A DNA stretch of 60,167 nt from Mesorhizobium sp. L2C084A000 (GTDB lineage: Bacteria > Pseudomonadota > Alphaproteobacteria > Rhizobiales > Rhizobiaceae), in the NCBI RefSeq assembly GCF_000502875.1, contig NZ_AYWX01000006.1, forward strand, positions 116,677 to 176,843, in the 5' to 3' direction. A program made the translations under genes and the position numbers. Below are positions 47,026 through 55,796 of this stretch, piece after piece; the stretch's first letter is position 1, and every line of letters begins with the position of its first letter. The notes beneath the pieces are model-generated. The model ran no database searches. It was not told the origin of the DNA and saw nothing but the letters and a program-made list of their open reading frames with translations.

Positions 47026-48120
47026 TCAGCGCGCGGCGCGGAAATGCTTGGACAGCTTCAGGCCCTGCGCCTGGTAGTTGGAGCCGAGATCGGTGCCGTA
47101 GAGGGCCTGCGGCCGCTTCAGCATGTGTTCGTAGACCAGCCGGCCGACGATCTGGCCATGGTCGAGAATGAACGGCACTTCATGACTGCGCACTTCCAGC
47201 ACCGCCCGGCTGCCCGTGCCGCCAGACGCGGAATGGCCAAAGCCCGGATCGAAGAAGCCGGCATAGTGGACGCGGAACTCGCCGACCAGCGGATCGAAGG
47301 GCGTCATCTCGGCGGCGTAGAGCGGCGGCACATGCACCGCCTCCTGGCTGACGAGGATGTAGAACTCGTCGGGGTCGAGCACCAGTTCGCCGGCGCCGCT
47401 CTTGTGGATCGGCTCCCAGAAGTCGACGACTTCCTGGGCCGCGCGCTTGTCGACATCGACGAGGCCGGTGTGATGCTTGCCGCGATAGCCGACCAGACCG
47501 TTTTGGTCGCCGTTGAGGTCAATCGACAGCGCGATGCCGCCGCCGGAAATATTCGGCGGCTCGGTGGCGACCAGCGTCTGCGCGCGATGCAGGTCGTGCA
47601 GCTCGGCTTCCGAGAGCAGCGCATTGCCGGTGCGGAAGCGGATTTGCGACAGGCGCGAGCCGGTGCGCACGACGATCGGGAAGGTGCGCGGGCTGACTTC
47701 CAGAAAGAGCGGGCCGTGATAGCCGGCAGCGATCTTGTCGAACTCGTGGCCGCGATCGGTCATGACCCGGGTAAAGATGTCGAGCCGCCCGGTCGAGCTC
47801 TTCGGGTTGGCCGAGGCCGAAATGCCCGCCGGCAGCGCCAGGCTTTCAAGCAAGGGCACGATATAGACGCAGCCGGTCTCCAGCACCGCGCCCTCGGCAA
47901 GATTGATCTCGTGCAGCTGCAGCCGGTCGAGTTTTTCCGAGACCTTGTGGTTGGGGCCGGGCAGGAAGGAGGCCCGCACCCGCCAGGCCTTGTCGCCGAG
48001 CCTGAGATCAAGGCTGGCCGGCTGGATCTGGTCGGCGTCGAGCGCACGCGCCGACTTCAGCGCGCCGGACTGGAACAGCGCCGATATGTCCTGATCGGGA
48101 AGAATGCCTGTCTGCCGCAA
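47026..48120 (-). CDS. 2'-deoxycytidine 5'-triphosphate deaminase (long rhizobial form)
   Basis: 364 residues, about twice a usual dCTP deaminase, with two dUTPase-like folds. Landmarks: GILPDQDISALF at the N-terminus, SASANPKSSTGRLDIFTRV near 101 and GFFDPGFGH near 293, the latter like the catalytic region of Dcd. It makes dUTP for thymidylate synthesis. The start seems to be TTG at 48118-48120; no ATG fits nearby. Divergent from metZ. Confidence 0.88.
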   Translation of the reverse strand: MRQTGILPDQDISALFQSGALKSARALDADQIQPASLDLRLGDKAWRVRASFLPGPNHKVSEKLDRLQLHEINLAEGAVLETGCVYIVPLLESLALPAGISASANPKSSTGRLDIFTRVMTDRGHEFDKIAAGYHGPLFLEVSPRTFPIVVRTGSRLSQIRFRTGNALLSEAELHDLHRAQTLVATEPPNISGGGIALSIDLNGDQNGLVGYRGKHHTGLVDVDKRAAQEVVDFWEPIHKSGAGELVLDPDEFYILVSQEAVHVPPLYAAEMTPFDPLVGEFRVHYAGFFDPGFGHSASGGTGSRAVLEVRSHEVPFILDHGQIVGRLVYEHMLKRPQALYGTDLGSNYQAQGLKLSKHFRAAR

Positions 48121-48228
48121 GGCTCCACTCCTAGGTCAGACGTTTTTCTTGTCGCAGGTTCTTGTCGCAAAACCGTGGAACACTTTTGCGGAACCTGCTT
48201 GGTACAAACCTCTTAATGAAGCCGGCAA

Positions 48229-48256
48229 TTGACGCAAGCGCGGTGCGGGTCTAAAG
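48229..48256 (+). promoter_or_regulatory. Putative metZ promoter
   Basis: TTGACG (48229-48234) and CTAAAG (48251-48256) are separated by 16 bases, about 10 bases before the SAM-II aptamer. It fits the rhizobial housekeeping pattern (CTTGAC/CTATAT), with a weak -10. Confidence 0.5.
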
Positions 48257-48266
48257 GGTCGTTATC

Positions 48267-48320
48267 CCGTGGTGATTTGGCCGGTCGGCTTGCAGCCACG
48301 TTAAACAAGTCGCTAAAGGA
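48267..48320 (+). promoter_or_regulatory. SAM-II riboswitch (metA motif)
   Basis: The aptamer pseudoknot is recognisable: stem CGTGG/CCACG, the U-rich loop strand TGATTTGGCCGG, then GGCTTGCAGCCACG, and the 3' strand TTAAACAAGTCGCTAAAGG. CGCTAAAGG supplies the conserved AGCTAAA-like end. SAM-II is found in alphaproteobacteria before methionine genes. Binding of S-adenosylmethionine should lower metZ expression, here most likely by favouring the terminator at 48346-48375. Confidence 0.9.
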
Positions 48321-48345
48321 CCGTCGGGCCGCAAGGCCGTATGGA

Positions 48346-48375
48346 CCGGTTGCGACTGTCGCGGCCGGTTTTTTT
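48346..48375 (+). terminator. Conditional terminator of the SAM-II riboswitch
   Basis: CCGGTTGCG (48346-48354) pairs, with two G-U pairs, with CGCGGCCGG (48360-48368), followed by seven T. It ends 18 bases before the metZ ATG, so attenuation of transcription is the likely mode. A GGCCGCAAGGCC hairpin lies between aptamer and terminator. Confidence 0.8.
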
Positions 48376-48393
48376 GTGTCTGGAAGAAAAGCG

Positions 48394-49581
48394 ATGAGCA
48401 CCAAGAAGCACAACTGGAAGCCTCAGACGGCACTCGTGCACAGCGGAACGCTGCGTTCCGGTTTCGGCGAAACGTCGGAAGCGATTTACCTGACCCAGGG
48501 CTATGTCTACGAAACGGCACAGGCCGCCGAAGCCCGTTTCAAGGGCGAGGAGCCAGGCTTCATCTATTCGCGCTACGCCAATCCGACCGTCGACATGTTC
48601 GAGAAGCGCATGTGCGCCCTCGAAGGCGCCGAAGATGCCCGCGCCACCGCCTCCGGCATGGCCGCGGTGACGGCCGCCCTTCTGTGCAGCGCCAAGGCCG
48701 GCGACCACATCGTGGCGGCGCGTGCGCTGTTCGGATCCTGCCGCTGGGTGGTCGAGACGCTGGCGCCGAGATACGGCATCGAGGCGACGCTGGTCGACGG
48801 CACGGATATCGCCAATTGGGAAAAGGCGGTCAAGCCGAACACCAAGCTGTTCTTCCTGGAAAGCCCGACCAATCCGACGCTGGAAGTGGTCGATATCGCC
48901 GCTGTCGCTTCGCTTGCCAATTCGATCGGCGCAAGGCTGATCGTCGACAATGTCTTCGCCACGCCCCTGCAGCAGAAGCCCTTGCAGCTCGGCGCCCATA
49001 TCGTCGTCTATTCGGCGACCAAGCACATAGACGGCCAGGGGCGCTGTCTCGGCGGCGTGATCCTGTCGGACAAGAAGTGGATCGACGAGAACCTGCACGA
49101 TTATTTCCGCCATACCGGCCCAAGCCTGTCGCCCTTCAACGCCTGGACGCTGCTGAAAGGCCTGGAAACACTGCCGCTGCGCGTGCGCCAGCAGACGGAA
49201 AGCGCGGGCAGGATCGCGGATTTCCTGGCCGAACGGCCGGAAATCGCCCGCGTCATCTATCCCGGCCGCGCCGACCACCCGCAGGCCGATATCGTCAAGA
49301 AGCAGATGTCGGGCGGCTCGACGCTGATCTGCCTGGACGTCAAGGGCGGCAAGCAGGCGGCCTTCGCCTTGCAGAACGCGCTCGACATCGTCTTGATCTC
49401 CAACAATCTCGGCGATGCCAAGAGCCTGATCACCCACCCGGCGACGACGACGCACAAGAATCTGAGCGACGAGGCGCGCGCCGAGCTCGGCATCGGGCCG
49501 GGCACGCTCCGGCTGTCGGTCGGGCTGGAAGACACCGACGATCTGCTTGAGGACATCGCGCAGGCGCTGAAGGCCAGGTAG
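48394..49581 (+). CDS. metZ: O-succinylhomoserine sulfhydrylase
   Basis: 395-residue PLP enzyme of the Cys/Met metabolism family; makes homocysteine from O-succinylhomoserine and sulfide. The PLP lysine is in SATKHIDGQGRCLGG near residue 213, after LIVDNVFATP; SRYANPTVDMFE near 58 binds the cofactor phosphate from the neighbouring subunit. It is controlled by the SAM-II element and attenuator in its leader. MetZ with ST-K-D/H-type context rather than cystathionine synthase is favoured because of SAM-II and sequence style. Confidence 0.92.
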   Translation: MSTKKHNWKPQTALVHSGTLRSGFGETSEAIYLTQGYVYETAQAAEARFKGEEPGFIYSRYANPTVDMFEKRMCALEGAEDARATASGMAAVTAALLCSAKAGDHIVAARALFGSCRWVVETLAPRYGIEATLVDGTDIANWEKAVKPNTKLFFLESPTNPTLEVVDIAAVASLANSIGARLIVDNVFATPLQQKPLQLGAHIVVYSATKHIDGQGRCLGGVILSDKKWIDENLHDYFRHTGPSLSPFNAWTLLKGLETLPLRVRQQTESAGRIADFLAERPEIARVIYPGRADHPQADIVKKQMSGGSTLICLDVKGGKQAAFALQNALDIVLISNNLGDAKSLITHPATTTHKNLSDEARAELGIGPGTLRLSVGLEDTDDLLEDIAQALKAR

Positions 49582-49586
49582 GACCT

Positions 49587-50738
49587 TCAGGCGCCGGACG
49601 GCGTCTCCTCCAGTTCGGCCGTCTTGGTGCCGATGGTCATCGCGTTGCCGCGCCAGTCGACGGCGCCGCCAAGCCAGCCGCGCGCCCACATCGCCGGCAG
49701 GATCAGGTCGCGCATCATGATCGCGGCCACCATGCGTGGCGACAGGTACCAGCCCTTGGACCAGGCCAGCGCGCACTCGGGAAGGTAGAAGGCTACCAGC
49801 ACTGCAAGGGCGGTTGCCCAGAGGCTGAAGCCCGCACTGGCCGCGGCAATCAGCGCAAGCACCAGCGGCACCACGGCGCCGGTCAGGATTTCGGGTGCGA
49901 AGAACAGCGGGAAAGTGACGCGGCGCAGGCGCGCCCAACGGGCCTGACGCGACCAGATCTCGTCAAAAGAGCGCCGGCCAAGCGGCTGCTCGAAGGGGGC
50001 GGCGACGAGATTGACGCGCAGGCCGAGACCGTTCACCAGCTTGGTCGCGGCGGCATCCTCCGCGATCTCGGCGGCCAGCGCGCGGATGCCGCCATTGGCG
50101 TCGAGCATCGGCTTGTTCCAGAGCATGCTCTTGCCCTGGGCAAAGCCAAGGCCGAGCGCCTCGCCAGCATATTGCCAGCGCGCCTGCAGCGTGTTGAGGA
50201 AAGCGCATTCGACCTCGGCCCAGAAGCCGGCCGGCCGCGAGCCGATCGGCGTCGAGCAGACAAGGCCGGTGCCGGGCCGCCAGGCAGCCATCAGATGCTG
50301 GATGTAGTCCCTCGGCATCAGCACGTTGGAATCGGCCAGGACGACCCAGTCGTGCCGCGCCGCCTCCCAGCCCTTGACGCAATTGTTGAGTTTCGGATTG
50401 GCGCTGATGCGGTCGTCGCCGACAAGCAGCCGGGCCGGCACTTTCGAAAACCGGACGATCGTCCTGTTTATCAATTTGACCACCGGATCGTCGGCATGGG
50501 CGACGCAGAAAATCAACTCGTAGCGCGGCCAGTCGAGCGAGAAGGCGCGCTCCAGCGTCTCCTGCGTGAACGGCTCGACGCCGCGCGACGGCACGACGAT
50601 CGACACCGGCCGTCGCTTGCCGGCCGGCGCGGCAATGGCGCGGCGCCGTTTCAGACGCGAAGCGGCGAGCACGATGCTGGCGAGATTTGAGAGGATGAGG
50701 GCAGTTGAAAGCGTGGCGGCTATGAGAGTGAGTTCCAT
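49587..50738 (-). CDS. Ceramide glucosyltransferase-like glycosyltransferase (GT21/HpnI type)
   Basis: 383 residues. One N-terminal helix, then a GT-A domain: VSIVVPSRGVEPF near residue 45, VLADSNVLMP (second Asp motif, near 132), EIAEDAAAT (near 224) and RQARWARLRR (Q/R-x-x-R-W, near 267), then two to three C-terminal helices. Families with this layout make glucosylceramide (GT21) or hopanoid head groups (HpnI). With the ceramidase-like gene at 17028 it hints at sphingolipid or hopanoid chemistry, but the acceptor is not certain. Confidence 0.85.
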   Translation of the reverse strand: MELTLIAATLSTALILSNLASIVLAASRLKRRRAIAAPAGKRRPVSIVVPSRGVEPFTQETLERAFSLDWPRYELIFCVAHADDPVVKLINRTIVRFSKVPARLLVGDDRISANPKLNNCVKGWEAARHDWVVLADSNVLMPRDYIQHLMAAWRPGTGLVCSTPIGSRPAGFWAEVECAFLNTLQARWQYAGEALGLGFAQGKSMLWNKPMLDANGGIRALAAEIAEDAAATKLVNGLGLRVNLVAAPFEQPLGRRSFDEIWSRQARWARLRRVTFPLFFAPEILTGAVVPLVLALIAAASAGFSLWATALAVLVAFYLPECALAWSKGWYLSPRMVAAIMMRDLILPAMWARGWLGGAVDWRGNAMTIGTKTAELEETPSGA

Positions 50739-50964
50739 CGAGATCCGGTCACTCCAGGAAAACCGGTCCGCCAGAACAATCTGGCTGGCATGACGACCGA
50801 TTCAACAATTCGACAGAGCGCCCGAGTCGCGCGGCACTGGTCGGCGCACACCATCATTGTCATGTGTCACTTAAATGACATTCTTTGCCGCCACCTGCGG
50901 TTCCGTCCGCAATGACAGGACGCGCACCGTTGACCAGCCCGCGTGGAGCGCCGAAAGTTCGACC

Positions 50965-51067
50965 TAGAGCCTGTTCCATCCCGATTGAACCGGGATGGGG
51001 CTCTATCTCTGTTTCTTTGAGCATGATCTCTTCTGAAAACCGGTTCCCACTTTTCAGGATCATGCTC
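50965..51067. repeat. Dispersed two-hairpin repeat, B-A orientation
   Basis: Arm B: TAGAGCC (50965-50971) pairs with GGCTCTA (50999-51005), and CCATCCCG (50976-50983) with CGGGATGG (50991-50998). Arm A: GAGCATGATC (51019-51028) pairs with GATCATGCTC (51058-51067), with CTGAAAA/TTTTCAG inside. Orientation is reversed relative to the copies at 11299 and 59077. It fills much of the 349-base gap between the GT21 gene and apaG; the rest (50739-50964) shows nothing I can name. Confidence 0.75.
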
Positions 51068-51087
51068 TAGATTGTTTGGAGCCGCTT

Positions 51088-51480
51088 ATGTATAGCGCCG
51101 TCACGCGCAACATCGAAGTGCAGGTCAGGCCGTTCTATCTGGAGGACCGTTCGGATCCCTCGGAGAACCGCTATGTCTGGGGCTATCAGATAACGATCGA
51201 CAATCAGTCGGACGATTTCGTGCAGCTTCTGTCGCGCTATTGGCACATCACCGACGGCACCGGCCGGGTCGAGGAAGTGCGTGGCCCCGGCGTGGTCGGC
51301 GACCAGCCCGAACTCAATCCCGGCGACAGCTACCAGTACACGTCCGGTTGCCCGCTCTCGACACCATCCGGCATCATGGTCGGGCACTACACGATGCGCA
51401 ACAAGCGGGGCGAGACGTTCGACATCGCCATTCCGGCGTTTTCGCTGGATCTGCCGGGGACGCGGCGGACGGTGAATTGA
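51088..51480 (+). CDS. apaG: ApaG domain protein
   Basis: 130 residues, fibronectin-III-like ApaG fold. [40 protein letters not shown] at the start and [23 protein letters not shown] near 76 are typical. It is linked to Co2+/Mg2+ resistance in enterobacteria; the molecular role is unknown. ATG 51088 is preferred over TTG 51076. A strong terminator follows. Confidence 0.93.
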   Translation: MYSAVTRNIEVQVRPFYLEDRSDPSENRYVWGYQITIDNQSDDFVQLLSRYWHITDGTGRVEEVRGPGVVGDQPELNPGDSYQYTSGCPLSTPSGIMVGHYTMRNKRGETFDIAIPAFSLDLPGTRRTVN

Positions 51481-51485
51481 TTTCG

Positions 51486-51527
51486 CCTCACCGGCCGCGG
51501 AGCGGCCGGTGAGGCGTGGTTTTTTTC
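51486..51527 (+). terminator. Intrinsic terminator of apaG
   Basis: CCTCACCGGCCGC (51486-51498) and GCGGCCGGTGAGG (51502-51514) pair perfectly with a 3-base loop; CGTGG and eight T follow. Confidence 0.9.
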
Positions 51528-51528
51528 T

Positions 51529-52536
51529 CTACTGGGCCGCAAATTCCGCCGGATCGAAATCATATTGCTTCGAGCAGAATTCGCAGGCGACGTGGATGCC
51601 GCCGTCTTCGGTGCTGTCCTTGATCTCCTGGGCGGAAAAACCCTCGAGGATGCCGCGGATCTTGTCCTTGGAGCACGAGCACTGGTCGGCGACCGGAACG
51701 CCGCCGAAGACGCGCACGCCATGCTCGTGGAACAGCCTGTAGAGCAGCCGCTCGGCGCCGATCGTCGGGTCGATCAGTTCGGTCGGCTCGATCGTACCGA
51801 GCAGCGCCAGCAACTCCTGCCAGGAATTGTCGGCCGGATCGTGGATCTCCTCGCGCGGATCGCCATCGCCACCCGGCAGGTCCGGGACGCGCATGCGCTC
51901 GGGCGACTGCGGCAGGAACTGCGCCAGGATACCACCGGCGCGCCACTGCTCGCGGGCGCCGCCGGGACCGGGCGTCAAAAGCTTGGCCACCGACAGCCTG
52001 AGATCCGTCGGGATCTGCTCCGACTGACGAAAATAGGTGCGCGCAGCATCCTCCAGCGTCTCGCCGTCGAGCTGGACGATGCCCTGATAGCGCTGCGTGT
52101 GAGCGCCCTGGTCGATGGTCAGCGCCAGCACGCCGCTGCCGAGCAGCGTCTGCTGGGAGGTTTCGCCGGCCGCGACCAGCGCTTCCAGCCGGTCGGCATC
52201 GAAACGCGCATAGGCGCGCAATGCCGAGGGCGTGGAAAAATCGGCGACCAGCATGTCGACAGGCCCGTCGGTGCGGGTCTGCAGGATGAACTTGCCCTCG
52301 AACTTCAGCGAAGTGCCGAGCAGCACGGTCAGCACACAGGCCTCCGCCAGCAGGCGGGCGACCGGCTCGGGATAATCGTGGCGGCCGAGGATGGCGTCCA
52401 GCATCGGCCCGAGTTGGACCGTGCGGCCCCGCACATCGAGCGGGCCGACCTCGAACGGCACGACGTGATCGTCGCCGGCATAGCCAAATTCGCCGAGTTT
52501 GGGGTGATGTTCAGTCACTTGATAGGTTTCCAACAT
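51529..52536 (-). CDS. hslO: Hsp33 redox-regulated chaperone
   Basis: 335 residues. Activated by oxidation through a C-terminal zinc site formed by four Cys: CSCSKDK (near residue 284) and CEFCSKQYDF (near 316). The N-terminal chaperone domain is preserved. ATG 52536 (LETYQVTEHHP) has GGAG 7 bases upstream; a start 8 codons earlier is possible. Third gene of the - strand string argD-argF-hslO, a conserved order in Rhizobiales. Confidence 0.95.
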   Translation of the reverse strand: MLETYQVTEHHPKLGEFGYAGDDHVVPFEVGPLDVRGRTVQLGPMLDAILGRHDYPEPVARLLAEACVLTVLLGTSLKFEGKFILQTRTDGPVDMLVADFSTPSALRAYARFDADRLEALVAAGETSQQTLLGSGVLALTIDQGAHTQRYQGIVQLDGETLEDAARTYFRQSEQIPTDLRLSVAKLLTPGPGGAREQWRAGGILAQFLPQSPERMRVPDLPGGDGDPREEIHDPADNSWQELLALLGTIEPTELIDPTIGAERLLYRLFHEHGVRVFGGVPVADQCSCSKDKIRGILEGFSAQEIKDSTEDGGIHVACEFCSKQYDFDPAEFAAQ

Positions 52537-52670
52537 GACAAAGCTCCAGGGCGCGGCCATGCCGCCCTCCGGGGCGCATGCGTCGAAACGCGCTTGATTT
52601 GCGTGATGCGGCGCAAATAGGCATCACACCCCCGCAGATCAAGCTCCTGGGGATCAAGCGCCGAGACACT

Positions 52671-53582
52671 TCAAGCGCCGAGACACCAGGCCAGCACGGC
52701 CTTCTGGGCATGGAGCCGGTTCTCGGCCTCGTCGAAGACCACCGAATGCGGTCCGTCGATGACCTCGTCGGTCACCTCCTCGCCGCGATGCGCCGGCAGG
52801 CAGTGCATGAACAGCGCGTCCGGCTTGGCCCTGGCCATCAGCTTGGCATTGACCTGGTAGGGCGAGAACACATTGTGGCCGCGGGCGCGATGCTCCTGGC
52901 CCATCGACACCCAGCAATCGGTGACGATGCAGTCGGCCTGGTCGACGGCTTCCTCGGGCGAGCGGGTGAAGTGCAGCTTGCCGCCATGCGCCTGCGACCA
53001 GTCAATGTGCTTCTGCGCCGGCTCGCTGCCTTCGGGCACGGCAACGTTGAGGTTGAAGCGGAACCGGGCCGAGGCCTCGATCAGCGAATGCAGCACATTG
53101 TTGCCGTCGCCGGTCCAGGCGATGGTCTTGCCGGCGACCGGACCGCGATGCTCCTCGAAGGTCATGATATCGGCCATCAGCTGGCAGGGATGGGTGTCGT
53201 CGGTCAGTCCGTTGATCACTGGCACGGTGGCGTTCTCGGTCAGCTCCAGCAGTCGCTCATGCGAGGTGGTGCGGATCATGATCGCATCGACATAGCGCGA
53301 CAGCACCTTGGCGGTGTCGGCGATGGTCTCGGAACGGCCGAGCTGCATCTCGGTGCCGGTCAGCATGATGGTCTCGCCGCCGAGCTGCCGCATGCCGACG
53401 TCGAAGGAGACGCGTGTGCGCGTCGACGGCTTGTCGAAGATCATCGCCAGCACCTTGCCTTCGAGCGGTTTGGTGCGCTCGCCGGCCTTGAGGCGCGCCT
53501 TTCGCACCACCGCATCGTCCAGCATGAAGCGCAAATCGCCTTCGGAAACGGCGGAAAGATCGGTGAAATGGCGAACTGACAT
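52671..53582 (-). CDS. argF: Ornithine carbamoyltransferase
   Basis: 303 residues. Makes citrulline from ornithine and carbamoyl phosphate. The carbamoyl-phosphate loop [11 protein letters not shown] is near residue 51, HPCQLMAD near 131, and the ornithine/Cys loop [13 protein letters not shown] near 264. ATG 53582 ([10 protein letters not shown]); TTG at 53588 is an alternative. It starts 17 bases after argD. Confidence 0.96.
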   Translation of the reverse strand: MSVRHFTDLSAVSEGDLRFMLDDAVVRKARLKAGERTKPLEGKVLAMIFDKPSTRTRVSFDVGMRQLGGETIMLTGTEMQLGRSETIADTAKVLSRYVDAIMIRTTSHERLLELTENATVPVINGLTDDTHPCQLMADIMTFEEHRGPVAGKTIAWTGDGNNVLHSLIEASARFRFNLNVAVPEGSEPAQKHIDWSQAHGGKLHFTRSPEEAVDQADCIVTDCWVSMGQEHRARGHNVFSPYQVNAKLMARAKPDALFMHCLPAHRGEEVTDEVIDGPHSVVFDEAENRLHAQKAVLAWCLGA

Positions 53583-53599
53583 CAGCAATGGTTCCGGGA

Positions 53600-54799
53600 T
53601 TACTTCGCCGCGGCGGAAGCGATCGCCTCCGCCAGGCCCTTGGCGCCGGCGCGAATGCGGTTGAGCGCGTCATGGATCTCGGCGTCGGTGACGGTGAGCG
53701 GCGGCAACAGGCGAATGACGTTGTCGCCGGCCGGAACCGCCAGCAGGTGCTGGTCGCGCAAGGCCATGTTCACCTTGGTGTTGGGCATGGCGCATTTGAG
53801 GCCGAGCATCAGCCCGGCACCCCTGATGTCCTCGATGATTTCGGGAAACTCGTCGGCGACCGACGCCAGCCCCTGCTTCATGAGCAGCGCCTTGCGCTGG
53901 ACATCTTCGAGGAAGCCGTCTTCCAGCACGACGTCGAGCACGGCGTTGCCGACTGCCATGGCCAGCGGGTTGCCGCCGAACGTGGTGCCATGCACGCCAG
54001 CGGTCATGCCGACGGCCGCTTCATCCGTGGCAAGGCAGGCACCCATCGGGAAGCCGCCGCCAATGCCCTTGGCGATCGCCATGATGTCTGGCGTTACACC
54101 TGACCATTCATGCGCAAACAGCTTGCCGGTGCGGCCGATGCCGCACTGGACCTCGTCGAAGATCAACAGCAGGCCGTGCTGTTCGCACAATTGCCTGAGC
54201 CGCTTCAGCGATTGCGTCGGCACCGGACGGATACCGCCCTCGCCCTGCACCGGCTCGATCAGGATGGCGGCCGTCTCCGGCGTGATCGCCTTTTCGGCGG
54301 CGTCGATGTCGTCGAAACTGACCTGATCGAAACCTTCGACCTTGGGGCCGAAGCCCTCGAGATATTTGTACTGGCCGCCGGCCGCGATGGTCGCCAGCGT
54401 GCGGCCATGGAAGGCACCTTCGAAGGTGATGACGCGGAAGCGCTCGGGGTGTCCGTTGACGAACTGGCAGCGGCGCGCCGTCTTGATCGCGCATTCCAGC
54501 GCCTCGGCGCCGGAATTGGTGAAGAACACCTTGTCGGCGAAGGTGGCGTCGGCCAGCCGCTCGCCAAGCCGGCTCTGCCCGGGGATCTCGTAGAGGTTGG
54601 AGACATGCCACAGCTTGGCTGCCTGCTCGGTGAGTGCGGCGACCAGATGCGGATGGCTGTGGCCCAGCGAATTGACGGCGATGCCGCCGGCAAAGTCGAG
54701 ATATCGCTCGCCCTTGTCGGTAATCAGCCATGTGCCTTCCCCGTGGTCGAAGGCCAGGGGTGCGCGAGCAAAGGTCTCGTAAAGCGCCGAACCGCTCAT
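53600..54799 (-). CDS. argD: Acetylornithine aminotransferase
   Basis: 399-residue class-III aminotransferase of arginine synthesis, possibly also acting in lysine synthesis. PLP lysine lies in [17 protein letters not shown] near residue 243; [15 protein letters not shown] near 97 and [15 protein letters not shown] near 216 are family motifs. ATG 54799 ([16 protein letters not shown]) has GGAGA 9 bases upstream, inside a CCGGTACCGG palindrome. The upstream region shared with gcrA holds a clear promoter and a hairpin. Confidence 0.96.
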   Translation of the reverse strand: MSGSALYETFARAPLAFDHGEGTWLITDKGERYLDFAGGIAVNSLGHSHPHLVAALTEQAAKLWHVSNLYEIPGQSRLGERLADATFADKVFFTNSGAEALECAIKTARRCQFVNGHPERFRVITFEGAFHGRTLATIAAGGQYKYLEGFGPKVEGFDQVSFDDIDAAEKAITPETAAILIEPVQGEGGIRPVPTQSLKRLRQLCEQHGLLLIFDEVQCGIGRTGKLFAHEWSGVTPDIMAIAKGIGGGFPMGACLATDEAAVGMTAGVHGTTFGGNPLAMAVGNAVLDVVLEDGFLEDVQRKALLMKQGLASVADEFPEIIEDIRGAGLMLGLKCAMPNTKVNMALRDQHLLAVPAGDNVIRLLPPLTVTDAEIHDALNRIRAGAKGLAEAIASAAAK

Positions 54800-54826
54800 T
54801 ATATGCGTCTCCGGTACCGGAAAATC

Positions 54827-54849
54827 AAAAAAGCCGCCAAAGCGGCGGC
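54827..54849 (-). promoter_or_regulatory. Terminator-like hairpin at the 5' end of the argD leader
   Basis: On the - strand GCCGCC (complement of 54844-54849) pairs with GGCGGC (complement of 54833-54838), loop of 5, followed by six T (54827-54832). The predicted argD start point is at about 54850, so the hairpin is the first thing transcribed. No - strand gene lies upstream that it could terminate. It may stabilise the mRNA or cause early termination. Confidence 0.6.
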
Positions 54850-54857
54850 CTGTGCGG

Positions 54858-54886
54858 CTTATCCCGTTTTTCGGCCATGAAGTCAA
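54858..54886 (-). promoter_or_regulatory. argD promoter
   Basis: On the - strand TTGACT (complement of 54881-54886) and GATAAG (complement of 54858-54863) are 17 bases apart, a good match to the rhizobial housekeeping consensus. Confidence 0.7.
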
Positions 54887-54976
54887 CGAAAACGTCGCGT
54901 AGTGGCGCGCGGCAAGCCCCCTGACGGGACGCCGGCTCATAAGCGACCGGGCAAGTTGGGGAAAACCGAAAAAACC

Positions 54977-55012
54977 GATTCGTGTTGCACTTGGGACTCT
55001 TGTCACCGAGTC
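54977..55012 (+). promoter_or_regulatory. Three GANTC (CcrM) sites upstream of gcrA
   Basis: GATTC (54977-54981), GACTC (54995-54999) and GAGTC (55008-55012) lie within 36 bases, about 150 bases before the gcrA ATG. CcrM methylates GANTC, and GcrA acts with sigma-70 at methylated GANTC promoters in Caulobacter. Chance would give about one GANTC per 256 bases or fewer, so the cluster suggests methylation-dependent control. Confidence 0.6.
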
Positions 55013-55091
55013 AGCGCATAGAGTAGTTGTAGTCGAGAAATAACTAGATTTCGTGCGGCGGACCTAATCACCAGATATATGTGGTGTCTGC

Positions 55092-55110
55092 CCCGGCAAA
55101 TGTTGCCGGG
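55092..55110 (+). other. Hairpin in the gcrA leader
   Basis: CCCGGCAA (55092-55099) and TTGCCGGG (55103-55110) are perfect complements around ATG, 48 bases before the gcrA start. There is no T-run. A role in translation or mRNA stability is possible. Confidence 0.5.
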
Positions 55111-55157
55111 TCGGGAGAAGGATTCCGATTGCCGCACGCTTAGAGGAGCGCGGTCTC

Positions 55158-55676
55158 ATGAACTGGACTGACGAGCGGGTAGAACTCTTGAGAAAACTGT
55201 GGTCGGAGGGTCTGAGCGCAAGCCAGATTGCTGCGCAGCTTGGAGGGGTCAGCCGCAATGCGGTCATCGGGAAGGTGCATCGGCTGAAACTCTCGGGCCG
55301 CGGTCGCTCGACCGCCACGCCGGCACGCCAGAAAAAGGCGGCACAAGGATCGACCGTCCAGAAATCGGTATCACGCGCTGCAACCACGGCACGCCATGTC
55401 ACGACATCGATCGGCGCGACCGCCCTGCAGACGCAGTTCGACGCCGAACCGGTGGCGCGCCATTATATCCGTCCGGTTGAGAATGTCGTGCTGCCGATCT
55501 CGCGGCATCTGCAGCTGGTCGAGCTGACCGAGCGGACCTGCAAATGGCCGAACGGCGATCCGCTTTCAGAGGACTTCCATTTCTGCGGCAACGATGCCGC
55601 CGAAACCGGTCCGTACTGCAAGTACCACGCCCGCGTGGCATTCCAGCCGGCATCGGAGCGGCGGCGGAGCCGATAG
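55158..55676 (+). CDS. gcrA: GcrA cell cycle regulator
   Basis: 172 residues. The N-terminal HTH (WTDERVELLRKLWSEGLSASQIAAQLGGVSRNAVIGKVHRL, residues 3-44) binds DNA at GANTC sites; the C-terminal sigma-70-binding part includes ISRHLQLVELTERTCKWPNGDP (near 116) and the CGNDAAETGPYCKYH cysteine motif (near 142). In Caulobacter GcrA controls the cell cycle with CtrA, DnaA and CcrM. AGAGGAGCG precedes the ATG. Divergent from argD. Confidence 0.96.
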   Translation: MNWTDERVELLRKLWSEGLSASQIAAQLGGVSRNAVIGKVHRLKLSGRGRSTATPARQKKAAQGSTVQKSVSRAATTARHVTTSIGATALQTQFDAEPVARHYIRPVENVVLPISRHLQLVELTERTCKWPNGDPLSEDFHFCGNDAAETGPYCKYHARVAFQPASERRRSR

Positions 55677-55686
55677 TTAGGGATTG

Positions 55687-55796
<110 letters not shown>

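Noticed and set aside
48313..49938. 541-codon frame antisense to metZ
   Set aside because: Same reason: it mirrors a well-supported PLP enzyme and crosses the riboswitch terminator.
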